DNA of 64,000 nucleotides from Didymella arachidicola (Eukaryota > Ascomycota > Dothideomycetes > Pleosporales > Didymellaceae): positions 310,001 through 374,000 of the forward strand of contig CM049988.1 in assembly GCA_016630955.3 (NCBI GenBank), written 5' to 3'. Below, one piece after another: positions 33,409 through 44,695 of the stretch; positions within the stretch are counted from its first letter, which is position 1, and each line of letters starts with the position of its first letter. Below the pieces are notes generated by a model. It was not told where the DNA came from, did not search any database, and saw nothing but the letters and a program-made list of their open reading frames with translations. The position numbers were made by a program, and so were the translations under genes.

Positions 33409-34932
33409 CTACATGACAATGCAGCACTTGCCCTTCTTCTCGGGCACGTCGTCGGTGAGGTCGGGAACGCGGGTCGTCTTGGGCTTCTCGCTGGGCACGC
33501 GCTGGAGCGAGCCTGGCTGCGGTGAGGGCACGCGCGGGCTCTGCAGGATCGTTGGCGTGAGCTTGAACTGGGGCTGCTCGACTGCTGGCGATTTGTCGGC
33601 CATGGACTCCTCCAACTTCTCGTCCGAGGGAGAGGGCTGCTTCTCTGGGCTGGGAAGAGGCCACTGCCCACTCTCCCTCTCCTTTTCGAGCGCCACAGGG
33701 TCGATCTGGGACAGACGCTGGCCTCCCATCTCCTCCGTGTTCAGCAGACGGAAGTCCGTGTCGTACATGGATCCAACCCGGCCTTCCGTCTCCCATTGCT
33801 CTTGCTGCATTCGCTTTGCATGCGTGGGAATAATCTGCTGGTCAGGTGGCAGGCGTGGGTCGGGCTTGTACATGGTCGCAATCCAGGGTGCCTCTCCCTC
33901 TGGCCTGTGAGCCGTGTTCGGTCGAGAAACAGTATTTCCGCTTGTGCCCGGACGCTTGTTGTTGGCCGAGACTTGTCTTGACTTGGCGGTGTTGCGCGAA
34001 GTCGTGCTGGTCTTTCTCGACGCCGCAGCAGCGGCTGGCTTGCCCGGTGCTTTTGCCTTGTTTGACGACTTGGGCGGTTGCTTCATCGATGATGCGCTGG
34101 CCGAGGACGAGTTGTTGCGGCGGTGACCGTGCCGCTTCTCGTCCACGTAGTCGTCGAGCAGCACCTGGCTGCCTATGCTGCCGCTTCGCACCCGTGCACC
34201 AGCAGCAGCAATGTCTCCGTTCCAACTCGCGCTGCCCGTCCTCGACCTCGGCAAAGGCGCCTCTCGATCTGCAACGGCTGCCGGTACAGGGATACCGCTC
34301 GTCTTGGGCAGGGGAATGCGAGACGTGCTAGGCCTCACGGTGTGGTTGGTCCGGGAAGGTGGCTGCATCTCAGGAGCCACCTCGTCGCTGTCGGCTGGAC
34401 TCCAGGCGTGGTACTGCTCGTCGTCCTCAGCGGGTATGGGAGACACGACGCGTCGATCGTAGCGGTCGGCGCCGCTCTGCCTCCCCTCGGCGAGTTCAGA
34501 GTTGGTGCGTCGTCGCGTGGCGCTCTGTGACCGGCTGTTCGATCGGCTTGTGCGCCCGACCCTGAAACCAGCCTCCTCCATTTCCCTGATCTCGATCTCT
34601 TTTAGCTTGTCGCGGTGTATCCATTTGCTCTGGTCTGCTTCTGCGTCGGTGGGACTGCTAGCGGCCGACTTCTTTGCACCGCGACCCCTGACTGATGCGG
34701 GCGGGCCCATCTTGCCCTTGGTGCTGCCCTTGCCGTATGCACCGTCGTGCTCGCCGGCCATGACGTCTCGACTGGGCTTCTTGTGCAGCGAGCTCGCGCG
34801 GCCTGAAGCCTGCGTCACCGTGCCGTCGTCGTACTGGCCCTGCGACTCCCACGTGGTCGAGCGAACGGGCTTTGCGAAGCCATTGTTGTGTGAGGTGTGA
34901 GGTTTATACGCGGTTGCTGAGCTGCCGGCCAT
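33409..34932 (-). CDS. teaR: TeaR-like prenylated cell-polarity protein
   Basis: Single exon of 507 residues. It has a Ser/Arg/Pro-rich, mostly disordered body with two conserved islands: KWIHRDKLKEIEIREMEEAG at about residues 103-122, and a C-terminal block around WIATMYKPDPRLPPDQQIIP. The protein ends KKGKCCIVM: a CAAX box (CIVM) with a neighbouring Cys available for palmitoylation and a polybasic approach, the classic C-terminus of TeaR/Mod5 proteins. TeaR anchors the kelch protein TeaA to the plasma membrane at hyphal tips so that microtubules mark the growth site. The identification rests on the C-terminus plus the first island. Ten or more SP/RxxS sites suggest phosphoregulation. Confidence 0.82.
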   Translation of the reverse strand: MAGSSATAYKPHTSHNNGFAKPVRSTTWESQGQYDDGTVTQASGRASSLHKKPSRDVMAGEHDGAYGKGSTKGKMGPPASVRGRGAKKSAASSPTDAEADQSKWIHRDKLKEIEIREMEEAGFRVGRTSRSNSRSQSATRRRTNSELAEGRQSGADRYDRRVVSPIPAEDDEQYHAWSPADSDEVAPEMQPPSRTNHTVRPSTSRIPLPKTSGIPVPAAVADREAPLPRSRTGSASWNGDIAAAGARVRSGSIGSQVLLDDYVDEKRHGHRRNNSSSASASSMKQPPKSSNKAKAPGKPAAAAASRKTSTTSRNTAKSRQVSANNKRPGTSGNTVSRPNTAHRPEGEAPWIATMYKPDPRLPPDQQIIPTHAKRMQQEQWETEGRVGSMYDTDFRLLNTEEMGGQRLSQIDPVALEKERESGQWPLPSPEKQPSPSDEKLEESMADKSPAVEQPQFKLTPTILQSPRVPSPQPGSLQRVPSEKPKTTRVPDLTDDVPEKKGKCCIVM

Positions 34933-35580
34933 GAAGGCTTCTTGATCGTACGAGGGCCTCTGCAGAGATGGTCAGCAAGATTCCATGGCCAGCAACACGT
35001 CGTGTTGCGTAGAGGTTTTCTGCAGGAGGTGACTTTGGGCCGCTGTGCTTCGAGTTGGCGCTACGGCCACCAGGGACGACAGCCGCCGTCGCGCTAGCAT
35101 CGGCGATCCCTGGCCCAAAGTCATGTGCCATGGCGACACAAAGCGAGGAGAGGAAGAGGCACACGCACCGAGCCGTCGAGCGGCACAGCAAACTCCCACG
35201 AACTTGCGGCGCCGTGTGAGCTGCTGGGCGGCGTTAATTGTTGGACTGGCGGAGCGTGACGCGACGACGCGAGGGCAGCCATAGAACGAGCGGCCGGCGG
35301 CGGTCAGGAGATGGGGCGAGGCAGCCGCAGCGTTCGAGGGTGAGGAACGCTGGACGGCGGCGGGCGAGTCAGGTGGTTGGCGGCGATGACGATGTTATGA
35401 AATGTTCCCAGCACAGGGTCGAGACGAGCGCTGGTCTCGGATGGCAGCGGCAGGCTGGCGACCACGACGGATTAATTAATGCGAGAGACGCTCGAAGACA
35501 GGGACCGCAGCCGTTGAGGGAGAGTGGGATAGAGGCCGGGCCCAGCAAGTGAGCAGGCGCGCAAAGGACAGGAACGAGGA

Positions 35581-35595
35581 GGGGGGGGGGGGGGG
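35581..35595. repeat. G15 homopolymer
   Basis: Fifteen consecutive G residues on the plus strand. Likely length-polymorphic and a sequencing risk. Confidence 0.9.
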
Positions 35596-35933
35596 CTGCA
35601 TGCACGAGGCCGTGAACCAAAGCCCGTTCCCTGCAGCTGCTGGCTGCTGGTCGCGCAGACGGGAAAAGCAAACTGCGGGCGACAGCACGACAAAGAGAGA
35701 CAAGTGAACGTCAGTGACCGGACGGCTCTGCAGCGCACTCTACCCGGCGTCCAAGAGCTGAGGTGCCTTGGAGTCCTGCGAGCGGGAGACGCGAGGGAGT
35801 TGTGTTGCGGGCGAGAAGGGAGGCAGCTCAGCGCGCAGGGAGCTCTGTGATTCGTGCGTGGCTGCAAGATGCCCTGCGCAATTTCGGGAGACGCAGCCCT
35901 GCGCATGCACCACGGCGAAAAGAAGCGCACCAC

Positions 35934-35967
35934 GACCACACTGACCACACTGACCACACTGACCACC
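35934..35967. repeat. 9-bp tandem repeat
   Basis: Three to four copies of CTGACCACA, ending at ACCACCATGG. Confidence 0.85.
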
Positions 35968-36613
35968 ATGGCTTGCGCGCCGACACTTGGAAGCAGCAAC
36001 AACTCTCATGTGTGTCTCCATGTGTGGCCATCGACAGCTGCATTCTTGTGCGTGTCGTGGTATTAATCCTTGACCGAGGCAGCCTCGTCTTGTCTCGTCC
36101 TGTCCCCCGTTCTCAAAAATACACTGGCAGACTGCATCCTGCTGCGCTCCCCTGGCAGGCGTTTTTGATTGTCCCAATCTGACCCGCACACTGGCCGCCC
36201 TGTGCATCCCTGCACAACCGTCGCCTAGGCCTCGTTCTCTCGAGCCATGCCCGATGCACACAAACCTAGGTTTCGGTAGCTAGGTCATGGCGTTGACAGC
36301 GACACCGGCTCGCGTTCCCACTCGTCAGCGGCTTGGTCCTCCAGAAAGCCGTTTGGGCGCTGCACGCTTCCGGTGTTTGGCAGAGCACTTTTCTCCTGAG
36401 AGAACCACTTCGCAGCAAAATTTCTTCAACAGCGACACTCAGGGGCAGCGCAGCCAGCCTGTGCACAGTCACGGCAGCAAATGAATGAGTCGTTTGATAT
36501 GGAGAAGAGGACACCATAGGCAGCCGCACAAGTCCTCGCGTATTGCAAGTCGTCAGGTAACGCATTGTGCTTGGACTGCCTAGATGATGTCCAGTATCAA
36601 GAGTCCGCTTTCG

Positions 36614-36650
36614 AAAAAAAAAAAGAAAAAAAAAAAAAAAGAAAAGAAAG
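36614..36650. repeat. A-rich tract
   Basis: Long A runs interrupted by single G residues. Simple low-complexity tract between genes. Confidence 0.85.
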
Positions 36651-36862
36651 GTACTGCAATCGTCCGTTGGCCCTCGAATGACTCCCAGACATCCACAGTC
36701 AGCGATACTGCTGGAACACATACGGCTGTACAGGTCACCGGCCACTGTGTAGTTCACAGACCACACCTCTTCCACAATCACTGCCACTCACTGCCACTCA
36801 CTGCCTCAACCCTCAGATCCTCGGCTGGCGACTCGCATCAAACTACACTCGTCAGCATAAAC

Positions 36863-37748
36863 TCAACTCCAGAACCACACATTCCTCACCCTAACACCAT
36901 TCCCAGCATCCAGAACCAGCCCCTCCTTCCCAAACGCGACAAATGTGTTCCCCGCGTCAATCTGCTCGCTCAGCTCCTCCATAAACGCCTTCTGCGCCTT
37001 CCGCACCGCACCCGCACTGGACTCATCTTTAATAAACACCTTGTACGTGACAGGATACTCCGGCATGTTCCTCCCGCCAAAGTACGCGCGGATATCAAAC
37101 TGCGACGCAGGAATACTGATATTAGCCTGCACCCCATAAACCTCCCCCTTTGCATGCTGCCCCAGCGCAGCCAGCAGCGCGCGCGTGAAGCCCTGCTCAA
37201 GCTGCTCCGCGCTGTCCCCCGACGTAGTCGCTACAAACAGCACTGCAACGGTGCGGTACCCGTTCTCTGGCAGGCCAGCCGCGTCCACCGCGCTCGCAAA
37301 CTGCAACGGCTTCTCCGTCACCATGAGCGGGATCGCCGTTTCGAGGTCATTGAAGTTGGCCCCGTCAGGCCCGATCTTGGTGCGCACGAACTCGCTCCCA
37401 AAGCACGACTTGAGGTGCGCCCAGTCGCGGAAGTACAGCTCCGTCATGTCGTCGCGGCCGGTCCACGCATGGTTCCCCGTGCCCTTGACGCTGTCTGGTT
37501 TCTCGCCAAAGGCGGCGTCGAAGAAGTGCGTTTGAATGTATTTGCTAGAGCAGGTTAGGGTTTTATGTATGTCACGGTAGAGTACGGGCACGAGGGGCGT
37601 ACGCCGGTTTCTGGTCGTCGTCTGTGGGCTCATCCGAGATGGAGCCGTGGACCTGGAAGTGGTAGTCGAAGAATTCCCTGCGTGTTAGGTTGGCTTTTCG
37701 TCGCAGGCAGGCGATCTGCTTGAGCTGAGGGGCTGCGGGAGAAGACAT
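36863..37748 (-). CDS. EthD-domain protein
   Basis: Two exons (37748-37603, 37544-36863) over a 58-bp intron (GTACGC ... CTAACC ... TAG) give 275 residues. Exon 1 supplies MSSPAAPQLKQIACLRRK and NLTRREFFDYHFQVHG, the typical opening of EthD-type ferredoxin-like folds; exon 2 continues KYIQTHFFDAAFG. The EthD family is named after an ETBE-degradation protein; fungal members act in polyketide tailoring and in degradation of small organics, and many have no assigned reaction. The C-terminal half (residues about 150-275) is a second, less obvious domain of similar length, so a tandem dimeric-barrel arrangement is possible. It is divergent from the CocE-type hydrolase, with 433 bp between the starts, which suggests co-regulation. 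Confidence 0.78.
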
Positions 37749-38181
37749 GTTGGGTTTAACGAAGCAGTGCTACTGACGGTACGCAAGCAGGACGCTTAAG
37801 GTCCGTCGCCTTTATACATGGACATGTTCCCAGAGCCTTCCCCGGACATCATGTGGGCTCGACCTGCCGGCTTCGTACTACGGGAAGGCGCGGTCTGGGG
37901 CGCAGTGCGGAGACTCCGCACAAAGGCGGGCGACCGCGGGTGTTCCGCGTGCTGCTTTCCCCAATCGAGCATCACCAACATCACGCGTTTCGCAACCGCA
38001 ACGCAAGGCCAACCATGGAAGGTCTCTTGAGGCTGTACGAGAAACCTCAGCCCCTCCCCGACGCAGCCGACGGGTCTGCAGTGAGGCTCCGTAAGACAGA
38101 TGCAGCGAGGCTGTCGCAAAGCATAAATTGACAGACTTCCACTGCGCATGACTATCACATCTCCTCCCATTCCCACTCACC
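37749..38181. promoter_or_regulatory. Bidirectional promoter interval
   Basis: 433 bp between two divergent starts (EthD protein and CocE hydrolase). The short shared interval would allow coordinated control. I did not find a clear regulator site such as CGG inverted pairs. Confidence 0.5.
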
Positions 38182-39997
38182 ATGGCATTCCCCCACCCCG
38201 TCACCTTTCAAACCGTCCCCCGTCGCAAGACGCAGGAAACTGAAAGAGATGGCTACAAGCTCATCAAAGACGTCTACATCCCCACCCGCGACGCCTCAGA
38301 GCTCTGCGCCAACGTCTACCTGCCCACAAACTCTCCCGCGCGCACCTTCCCCGTGCTCCTGACCATCGGCCCGTATGGCAAGGACATTCACTTTGGCGAG
38401 TTCGGTCTGCCGAAGACAGACATGTATGCCAATATGGCGAAGGCGATTACGCCGCTGGGTCCGGATGCGTGCTTTGAGACGCCGGATCCTGTTGTTTGGG
38501 TAGGTTGCGTGGGGGTGCGCTGATTACAGGGCTGATTCGTGATAGTGTAAGGAGTATGGGTATGCGATTGTGAGAGTCGATGTGCGCGGTTCGGGGGGTA
38601 GTCCTGGTGTGCTCGATCCGTTTGGTGTTGGACGCACAGTGGTCATTGGGGATGATTCGGAGGCTCTGGGTGGGTGCCTGATACGCCCAAAGTACATCGA
38701 ACATGCTAACTCCTGAACAGACTGCTACGATGTTGTGGAATGGGCCGGTACGCAGGAGTGGTCCACCGGGAAGGTCGCCATGTGCGGCATCAGCTACTAC
38801 GGCATGGCATGCTACTGGGCCGCGATGCAGCAGCCACCGCACCTCGCTGCGATCGTTCCGTACGAAGCCCTAACAGACAAGTACGCAGACGTCACCCGCC
38901 AGGGCGGCGTATGGCATTCCGGATTCCAAAAGCATTGGTACAGCAACATCGTCGTCCCGTTCCAATACGGCAAGCTCGAGGGCCTCAGCGAAGCCCAGCT
39001 AGCAAAGCAACGCATCGACTTCGACGCCCTCGCCACAAACTGGATCTGGCGCAGCGAAGGCCCCTGGCCCGTCTTCGATCGCACGCGCGACCTCTCCAAG
39101 ATCAAAGTCCCCATGCTCACAGCAGGGAACTGGATGGACTCTGAAATCCACCTCCCCGGCAACCCGACCTCGTTCGAGCGCGCATCCTCAGCGGACAAGT
39201 TCCTCGAGATGCACACGGGGAACCACCTCGCGGCGTACTACGAATCGAGCCAGATCCAACGCCAACTCAAGTTTCTGGATTACTTCCTAAAGGACAAGAC
39301 AGATAACGGGCTCAAGGACGACCCGCGAATCGACCTGATTATCCGCAGGGGAACCCAGAATTTCTACCGCAAGGAAAACGCGTGGCCGCCTGCAGACGCA
39401 ACGCAAACCCCCCTGTACCTCTCCCCCAACGACACCCTATCTTTCGAACCCCCCACCACCACCTCAAACGCATCCATCGAATACGCCGGCCTCACTGGCT
39501 CATCCTTCTTTCAGACAGAACCACTAAACGAGGACCTAGAAATCCTCGGCTTCCCACACCTCTCCCTCAGCGTCTCCACCTCCGCACAGGACATGGATCT
39601 CTTCATCTACTTCTACATCATCTCGCCCTCGGGCGAGAAACTCGTCTTCCGCGGCAACCACGACGAGCCCGCCGTGTCCTTCCTGCGCAGCTGGTTCCGG
39701 CTCTCGCACCGCACCTTGTCCACGAAATCCACGCCCGAGCGCCCCGTGCTGGAGCAGATGCGTCCCGCGCCCGTCGAGCCGGGGGCGTGGTACGATGTCC
39801 AGGTTCCCGTGGTGTGCACGAGTATGATTGTCGAGAAGGGGCATAGGCTAGCTGTTGCGATCCGGGCGAGCGACGAGGAGGAGATTATTCCGCCGATGAG
39901 GCATGTTGGGCCGGATAGGACGGAAGAGGTGTTTAAGGGGACGAATCGGATTAGGTGGGGGGGGAGGGTGGTGCTGCCTGTTGTTAAGCGGGAATGA
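38182..39997 (+). CDS. CocE/NonD (X-Pro dipeptidyl-peptidase S15) hydrolase
   Basis: Three exons (38182-38499, 38546-38669, 38721-39997) with 46- and 51-bp introns give 572 residues. The second exon encodes IVRVDVRGSGGSPGVLDPF, a hallmark of the S15/CocE alpha/beta hydrolase domain. The nucleophile is in GISYYGMA, in exon 3. The C-terminal half is the X-Pro dipeptidyl-peptidase C-terminal jelly-roll (YAGLTGSSFF ... DMDLFIYFYIISPSG ... GHRLAVAIRASD). The family includes cocaine esterase, acylases and nonactin hydrolases; fungal members are poorly characterised. No signal peptide, so intracellular. With its divergent EthD neighbour and convergent Zn2Cys6 regulator it may act on a small ester or lactone. 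Confidence 0.88.
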
Positions 39998-40069
39998 GGT
40001 ATTCAGATCCGAGCAGATAGACTCGCACCCCCCACACTCAGGGAATATGATGGTTGTGCGTAAGCTCGT

Positions 40070-42545
40070 TCACACAGCACCCCACAGCGGCGGCCAGTCG
40101 CCAGCATCGTTCACCGCGCCGTCGTTTGCCATATTCTCGCCCCCAAACAGAAAAGGTTGGTAGCCCAGGTAGAAATTCTCGCTCGCATCGACGCTATACA
40201 GCGCCCCGTACATCTCCGTCTGCAGCGTATTCGGTGAAATAGACGGCCAGGACGCAGTCCCGTCGTCGAAGCTGAACACGCTGTCGGGATCAGCATCGTA
40301 CTGCTGCCCATTCGCAAGCGCCCGGTCAAGGTCCTGGCCAGCATCTGCCGTGACGTGGTCAACGGGAGCGGTATGTTGCAGCGGCAGCGCAGGGCCCGCT
40401 ACCTCAACCGCGTCTTCATCGCGCAGCCCCTCATCCAGCTTCTGCCGTTTCGGCCGCAGCGCGTCCCGGCGCCTCAAATACTGCCGCACGACCTCGGCGC
40501 AGCGCTGGCTCGCCTTGAGCCGGATCTGCTCAAACACCTCCACCGCGCGCCGGCACAGCGCGGCGTCCGAGGCCGTGCTGTCTGCGGTCTGCGGCAGCAG
40601 GACCAGCGTGGCTTGCAGGCAGTAGAAGCAGTAGTAGCTCCAGCGGCGCAGGCCGGGGGCTGTGGAGAAGGATTGGTGGATGTGGGTTATCATGTCGCGG
40701 GCGGCGTCCATGCATACTTTGCGGTGGAGGGCCATGAGGGGGTGGGAGGTGGCCGAGGGGTCGAGTTCTTTTTGGATGTGGAGCGAGCTGCGGAGGAGTA
40801 TTATGAGGGCTAGGTTGTAGTCTGGTGGGGGTTAGGGTTTGTTTTCGCGAAAGGGGAGGGGATGGGGGTGAGAGCGAAGGGTGGACTTACGGATGCGCAG
40901 ACTGCTTTGTTGTCTTGCTCTCCAGTCGTGAAGGAACGAGGCTTCGTCTTTGTAAGCACCGTTCTCTGTGCTGTTACTGCTCTCGATACTTAAGTAATTG
41001 GGTAGAGAGTCGTGCCAGCGGTCCAGCTGTTGTCTCAAAGACTCTCTTTCCTCAAGAAGCAGGATCGATCGTTCCTCGTGGACACCAGATAGCTTGAGGA
41101 TGTTTTTGACAATCTTAGAGATGTTCGCCAGATGGGTGATGAAGACAACCTGGGCCGCGTCTGTCCTAGACTGGTCTGTAGCTGGCAACTGAACAGTTGG
41201 GTAGTTCATGTTCATGTCTGATGAACGAATCGACATTGGCCTTCCTGCATCGAGGCTGAGTTCGACCTCTTGGATGTAGATGATTGCCCACGTTCGCTTG
41301 GCTTCTTCCTTGTCGAAGCCCAAGGAGCGATGCATCGACTCTACAGTCAGCCCAATGGAGTATGCCAGCCGAGCAGCAATGCCATTGAGGTTGTAGGCCA
41401 GATTTGGCTTGATTGCATGTTGCGCGTATGCGCCCAGGAAGGTAGCGGCTTGCGTCAGCTCTAAATTGCTTGCGTCGAGGAGGCGGCCAAGCATGTTTTG
41501 CGCTTCAGCAAAGTACCACGATGCCCACATGGAACTATCGTCCTGATCGTCTTCGTACAAGGCACCCAGTGCTAGGATGGCATACAAAAGACACACAAAT
41601 TGTGGTCGATTTGGATCTTCTGTGGTAGCAAATACGAGTCGCTTGTCGCCAAAATCCTTTCGTAGTGAGTTATACTTATGCTTGAAGCGTGACTTATCCA
41701 GAATGGGAAGGAAAATGTGGATTGTCCGAAAGAAGTTCTCCAAATGTCTATCAGCAATGTGTACCTGTAGCCGCCGATTGCCTCGCAGAGCATGTGGCGG
41801 AATGATGTAGTCGCAGAAGCTTGTTAGCTCGTCGAGGTCGAGTGTCTTGGGCATCATGCTAGGAGACTCTGGAGGGCTTTCAGCCAAATCCAGACAACGC
41901 TTCTTTGATGTTGCAGATTCAAGGCGAGCCTCATCGCGCTCCTCAAACCTCTTCCCCAGCGCGGAGGCAATCTGGAAAGTTGACGTTCGCCCTATGCAAA
42001 TTATTTTCTTCATTGAAGAGCGCGATGTTGCTGTACTTACCATAGTATTCGAAACATCCGGTCTGCTGGTTCAACTTCACAACACCACGGGTTTGAGGGT
42101 GCAGAGCCAACAGCTGAGGCTTCGCTGTTAGTGTGGACCGGGTGCGCGCCGCCGCATCCAAGCTGTTGGAGCTGCTCTGCTCATCTAGACGTTGCTCGAT
42201 GTTTTCCAGCCGTCCGAGGATAAGATCAAGTTTCCTGGATAAGTGAGATGGCTTTCTCAATCGAGCGCTTGACCGCCGTACTCTGCAAGTCCGTCGTTCC
42301 CGACTAGTGCTGGCAAGGGTGCGATCGCGAAATGGCATTGGAGATTCCTCTTCGAACACTGTTCGCATGGCTGGAGGCCATTGCACTTGGATCTCGTCAG
42401 CCTAGAGCTTTGTGTACGGTGCCCATTTAGGAGGTACTCGCTGCGTGCCTACCTTGATTCTCTTGCTTCTACACCTTTCACACGCCTCGATCGCCTTCTT
42501 CCGTGTGGTACCTCGAACCGTGCTTTGTGCGGCGTGATCGGCCAT
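40070..42545 (-). CDS. Zn2Cys6 fungal-specific transcription factor
   Basis: Five exons (42545-42453, 42385-42282, 42234-42041, 41991-40891, 40821-40070) give 747 residues. The binuclear zinc cluster CERCRSKRIK/CNGLQPCEQCSKRNLQC spans exons 1 and 2, with intron 1 inside it. A short coiled segment (LDLILGRLENIEQRLDEQ) appears only when the 47-bp intron 42235-42281 is removed. Intron 3 joins CFEYYG to RTSTFQIASALG, a usual pre-domain motif. The fungal_trans middle homology region follows (FRTIHIFLPILDKSRF, GIAARLAYSIGLTVES, with RRTW-like KRTWAIIYIQEVELS). It is probably a nuclear DNA-binding regulator of CGG-type sites. It lies next to catabolic-looking enzymes and is convergent with the CocE hydrolase (72 bp between the stops), so it may control them. 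Confidence 0.9.
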
Positions 42546-43034
42546 CAGTCATGTACTGCGGAAGCAGCAGCACGCGCGCTCCCGGCGCGGGCATGGCGAA
42601 GTGACTGGCTTGTGGTGTTCGGTCCGAGGCGCAGTCGCCCAAACCCGTGAATGGCCACATCCCGTGCTTGTCCTCCGCATTTCTACAACAGGCATTAGCG
42701 CTGCCTTTTGCTTGACACTGCCTTTTGCATGAGCGCATTTCATTTCATTTCGTGTTTTTTTGCACTTTAGAGCCTTGCAAATGGCACTCTTTGTTCTGGG
42801 ACTTTGGGACTGCCGACGTTTGTGGGCACGGAGATTGCGGAGTTAACATCTCAGCACGACTGAGCTGTGTGAAGCCATGCAACTGTGGATAAACTACAAG
42901 AGAAGATGTCCAGATACATTCTGGTGATCCATACCCCGCAGCATGGAGTTAAGGCTATCGCCCGCAACTTGGGAACGCATGTGCGTTCTGGACTAATCTC
43001 CTTCGACGAACCATTCGCCAGACCCTCAGCGCTA
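42546..43034. promoter_or_regulatory. Divergent promoter interval, regulator side
   Basis: Part of the 664-bp interval between the Zn2Cys6 regulator (minus) and the aldo/keto reductase (plus). It carries a T-rich stretch near 42760 and no gene. Confidence 0.5.
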
Positions 43035-43114
43035 CACCACCTGGACAAAAAATATCGGACACCTTTGGCCGCTGACCTCATCAAAAGTGTCCGACTTTTT
43101 TTGTCTAGGTGGTG
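43035..43114. mobile_element. 80-bp inverted-repeat element (MITE-like)
   Basis: Arms 43035-43067 and 43082-43114 are 33-bp inverted copies with four mismatches, separated by only 14 bp. The arm consensus is CACCACCTRGACAAAAAA followed by TCGGACAC. TA occurs directly left of the left arm and three bases right of the right arm, compatible with a Tc1/mariner-type target but not exact. It may be a minimal MITE or a very strong hairpin in the reductase promoter, about 100 bp upstream of the start. Confidence 0.6.
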
Positions 43115-43209
43115 GTTACAAACGGCTAATGTATCAGCATCAAAACGCCACGCAAACTGCCTTTTAATTCCATTATCTTCAGGCTGTGCTACTTCTCTTG
43201 ACTAACAGG

Positions 43210-44520
43210 ATGTCTTTCAATAGCCTCGAGGCACCGAAATCGCTTCTCGGCCGTCACCGAGTGCTGTCTCCGACAGCTGGTGTCCGTGTCTCGCCATTAT
43301 GTCTTGGTACAATGAACTTCGGCGAAGCGTGGAGGCAAGCGCTGGGTGAATGTACCAAGGAGACTGCATTCGCCATTCTAGATTACTTCTACGAACAGGG
43401 TGGCAACTTCATTGACACAGCTGTCAACTATCAGCTCGGTGAGAGCGAGCAATGGCTCGGCGAATGGATGGAGACTCGAGGTCGACGGGATGAAATGGTT
43501 ATTGCTACCAAGTTCACCGGACAGCAAAGTGTGGCTGAACAAAGGCAGAAAGAGGGGAAGTACGAGGAGCAGGGTGTCTTGAAAGATAACTATGCGGGTA
43601 ATAGCGCGAAGAACATCCATACTTCCATAGAACGCTCACTCAGGAACCTGCGTACAACATACCTTGACATTGTAAGCCCTACTTCCATCTTGATTGTCAT
43701 TGCTGCTGACGATGTTCTCAGTACTACGTGCACGTGTGGGACTACACTACTTCGATACCGGAGTTGATGCACACCCTTCACGACCTGTGTACTGCTCGAA
43801 AAGTCATCTACCTCGGCATCAGCGATACTCCTGCCTGGATTGTAGTCAAGGCAAACGATTATGCTCGCCAGCACGGTCTCCGCCAATTCTCAATCTACCA
43901 AGGCCGTTGGTCTGCTGCCTCTCGTGACTTCGAGCGTGAGATCATTCCAATGGCTCTGAGTGAAGGTATGGCGCTCGCGCCTTGGGGTGCACTCGGAGGC
44001 GGAGGTTTCAAGACCAAAGAACAAAGAGAGAGCGGCGAGGGCCGCAAAAACTTTGCCAGAATCGCAAGCACTGGCAAGGAAGAGAAGGTATCGCTCGTGC
44101 TGGAGGAAATTGCCAACAAAAAAGGCACGCTCATCACGAGCGTTGCGTTGGCGTATGTCATGCACAAGTGAGTACAGCTTTGGGCAAAATCAGGTGTTGG
44201 CGCTGACGATCAACAGAAGCCCATATGTCTACCCCATCGTGGGCGGCCGCAAAGTCGAGCATCTCAAGGGCAACATCGAAGCGCTTAGCCTTCGGCTTGA
44301 AGAAGAGGAGCTAGACAAGATCGATGACGCGTACGGCTTCGAGATCGGCTTTCCTCATAACTTCTTGTCGCCACAGAATAAGGCTCTCCTAGGCGCTGAA
44401 GACGGCTGGGTCATCAACAACATTAGCTACATTGACTTTGTGGAAGGACCCAAGCCTATCCCACCACATCAAGGAGCTCTCGACAAGCCGTTCAAGGTGC
44501 TTAAAGAGCACAATCAATAG
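43210..44520 (+). CDS. Aldo/keto reductase, aryl-alcohol dehydrogenase type
   Basis: Three exons (43210-43671, 43722-44167, 44217-44520) with 50- and 49-bp introns give 403 residues. The AKR catalytic tetrad is visible: Asp and Tyr in FIDTAVNYQLGESE, Lys in MVIATKFTG, and His in YYVHVWDY; intron 1 lies just before that last motif. The cofactor-site stretches SIYQGRWSAA and PYVYPIVGGRKVEHL fit NADPH-binding members of the AAD/norsolorinic acid reductase group (StcV/NorB-like). Likely reaction: reversible reduction of aromatic or polyketide-derived aldehydes or ketones. The start ATG directly follows a CTAACAG string that resembles an acceptor, so a 5' UTR intron is possible. An inverted-repeat element lies in its promoter. 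Confidence 0.9.
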
Positions 44521-44695
44521 GGAAATTGGGTCACTGCGCATCCTACTGAGTCTGCCATTGGACATCCGAGTAATAGCGGTGCATGAGCCTGTGTCTTTCT
44601 CTGCAAGTTCGTTGCCGCTTGTATGTCCCAGTACATGTGACCTTACTCATACCACCATTCAACATTGGTACGTGACACATCAAGAGACGTTACAC

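Larger units (their letters stand above)
34933..36862. other. 1.9-kb intergenic stretch with simple repeats
   Basis: No supportable gene; the longer frames (for example 35740-36261) are antisense to each other and unrecognised. It contains a G15 run at 35581-35595, a 9-bp tandem repeat (CTGACCACA) around 35934-35967 and an A-rich tract near 36614-36650. The left end is the teaR promoter. Confidence 0.5.
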
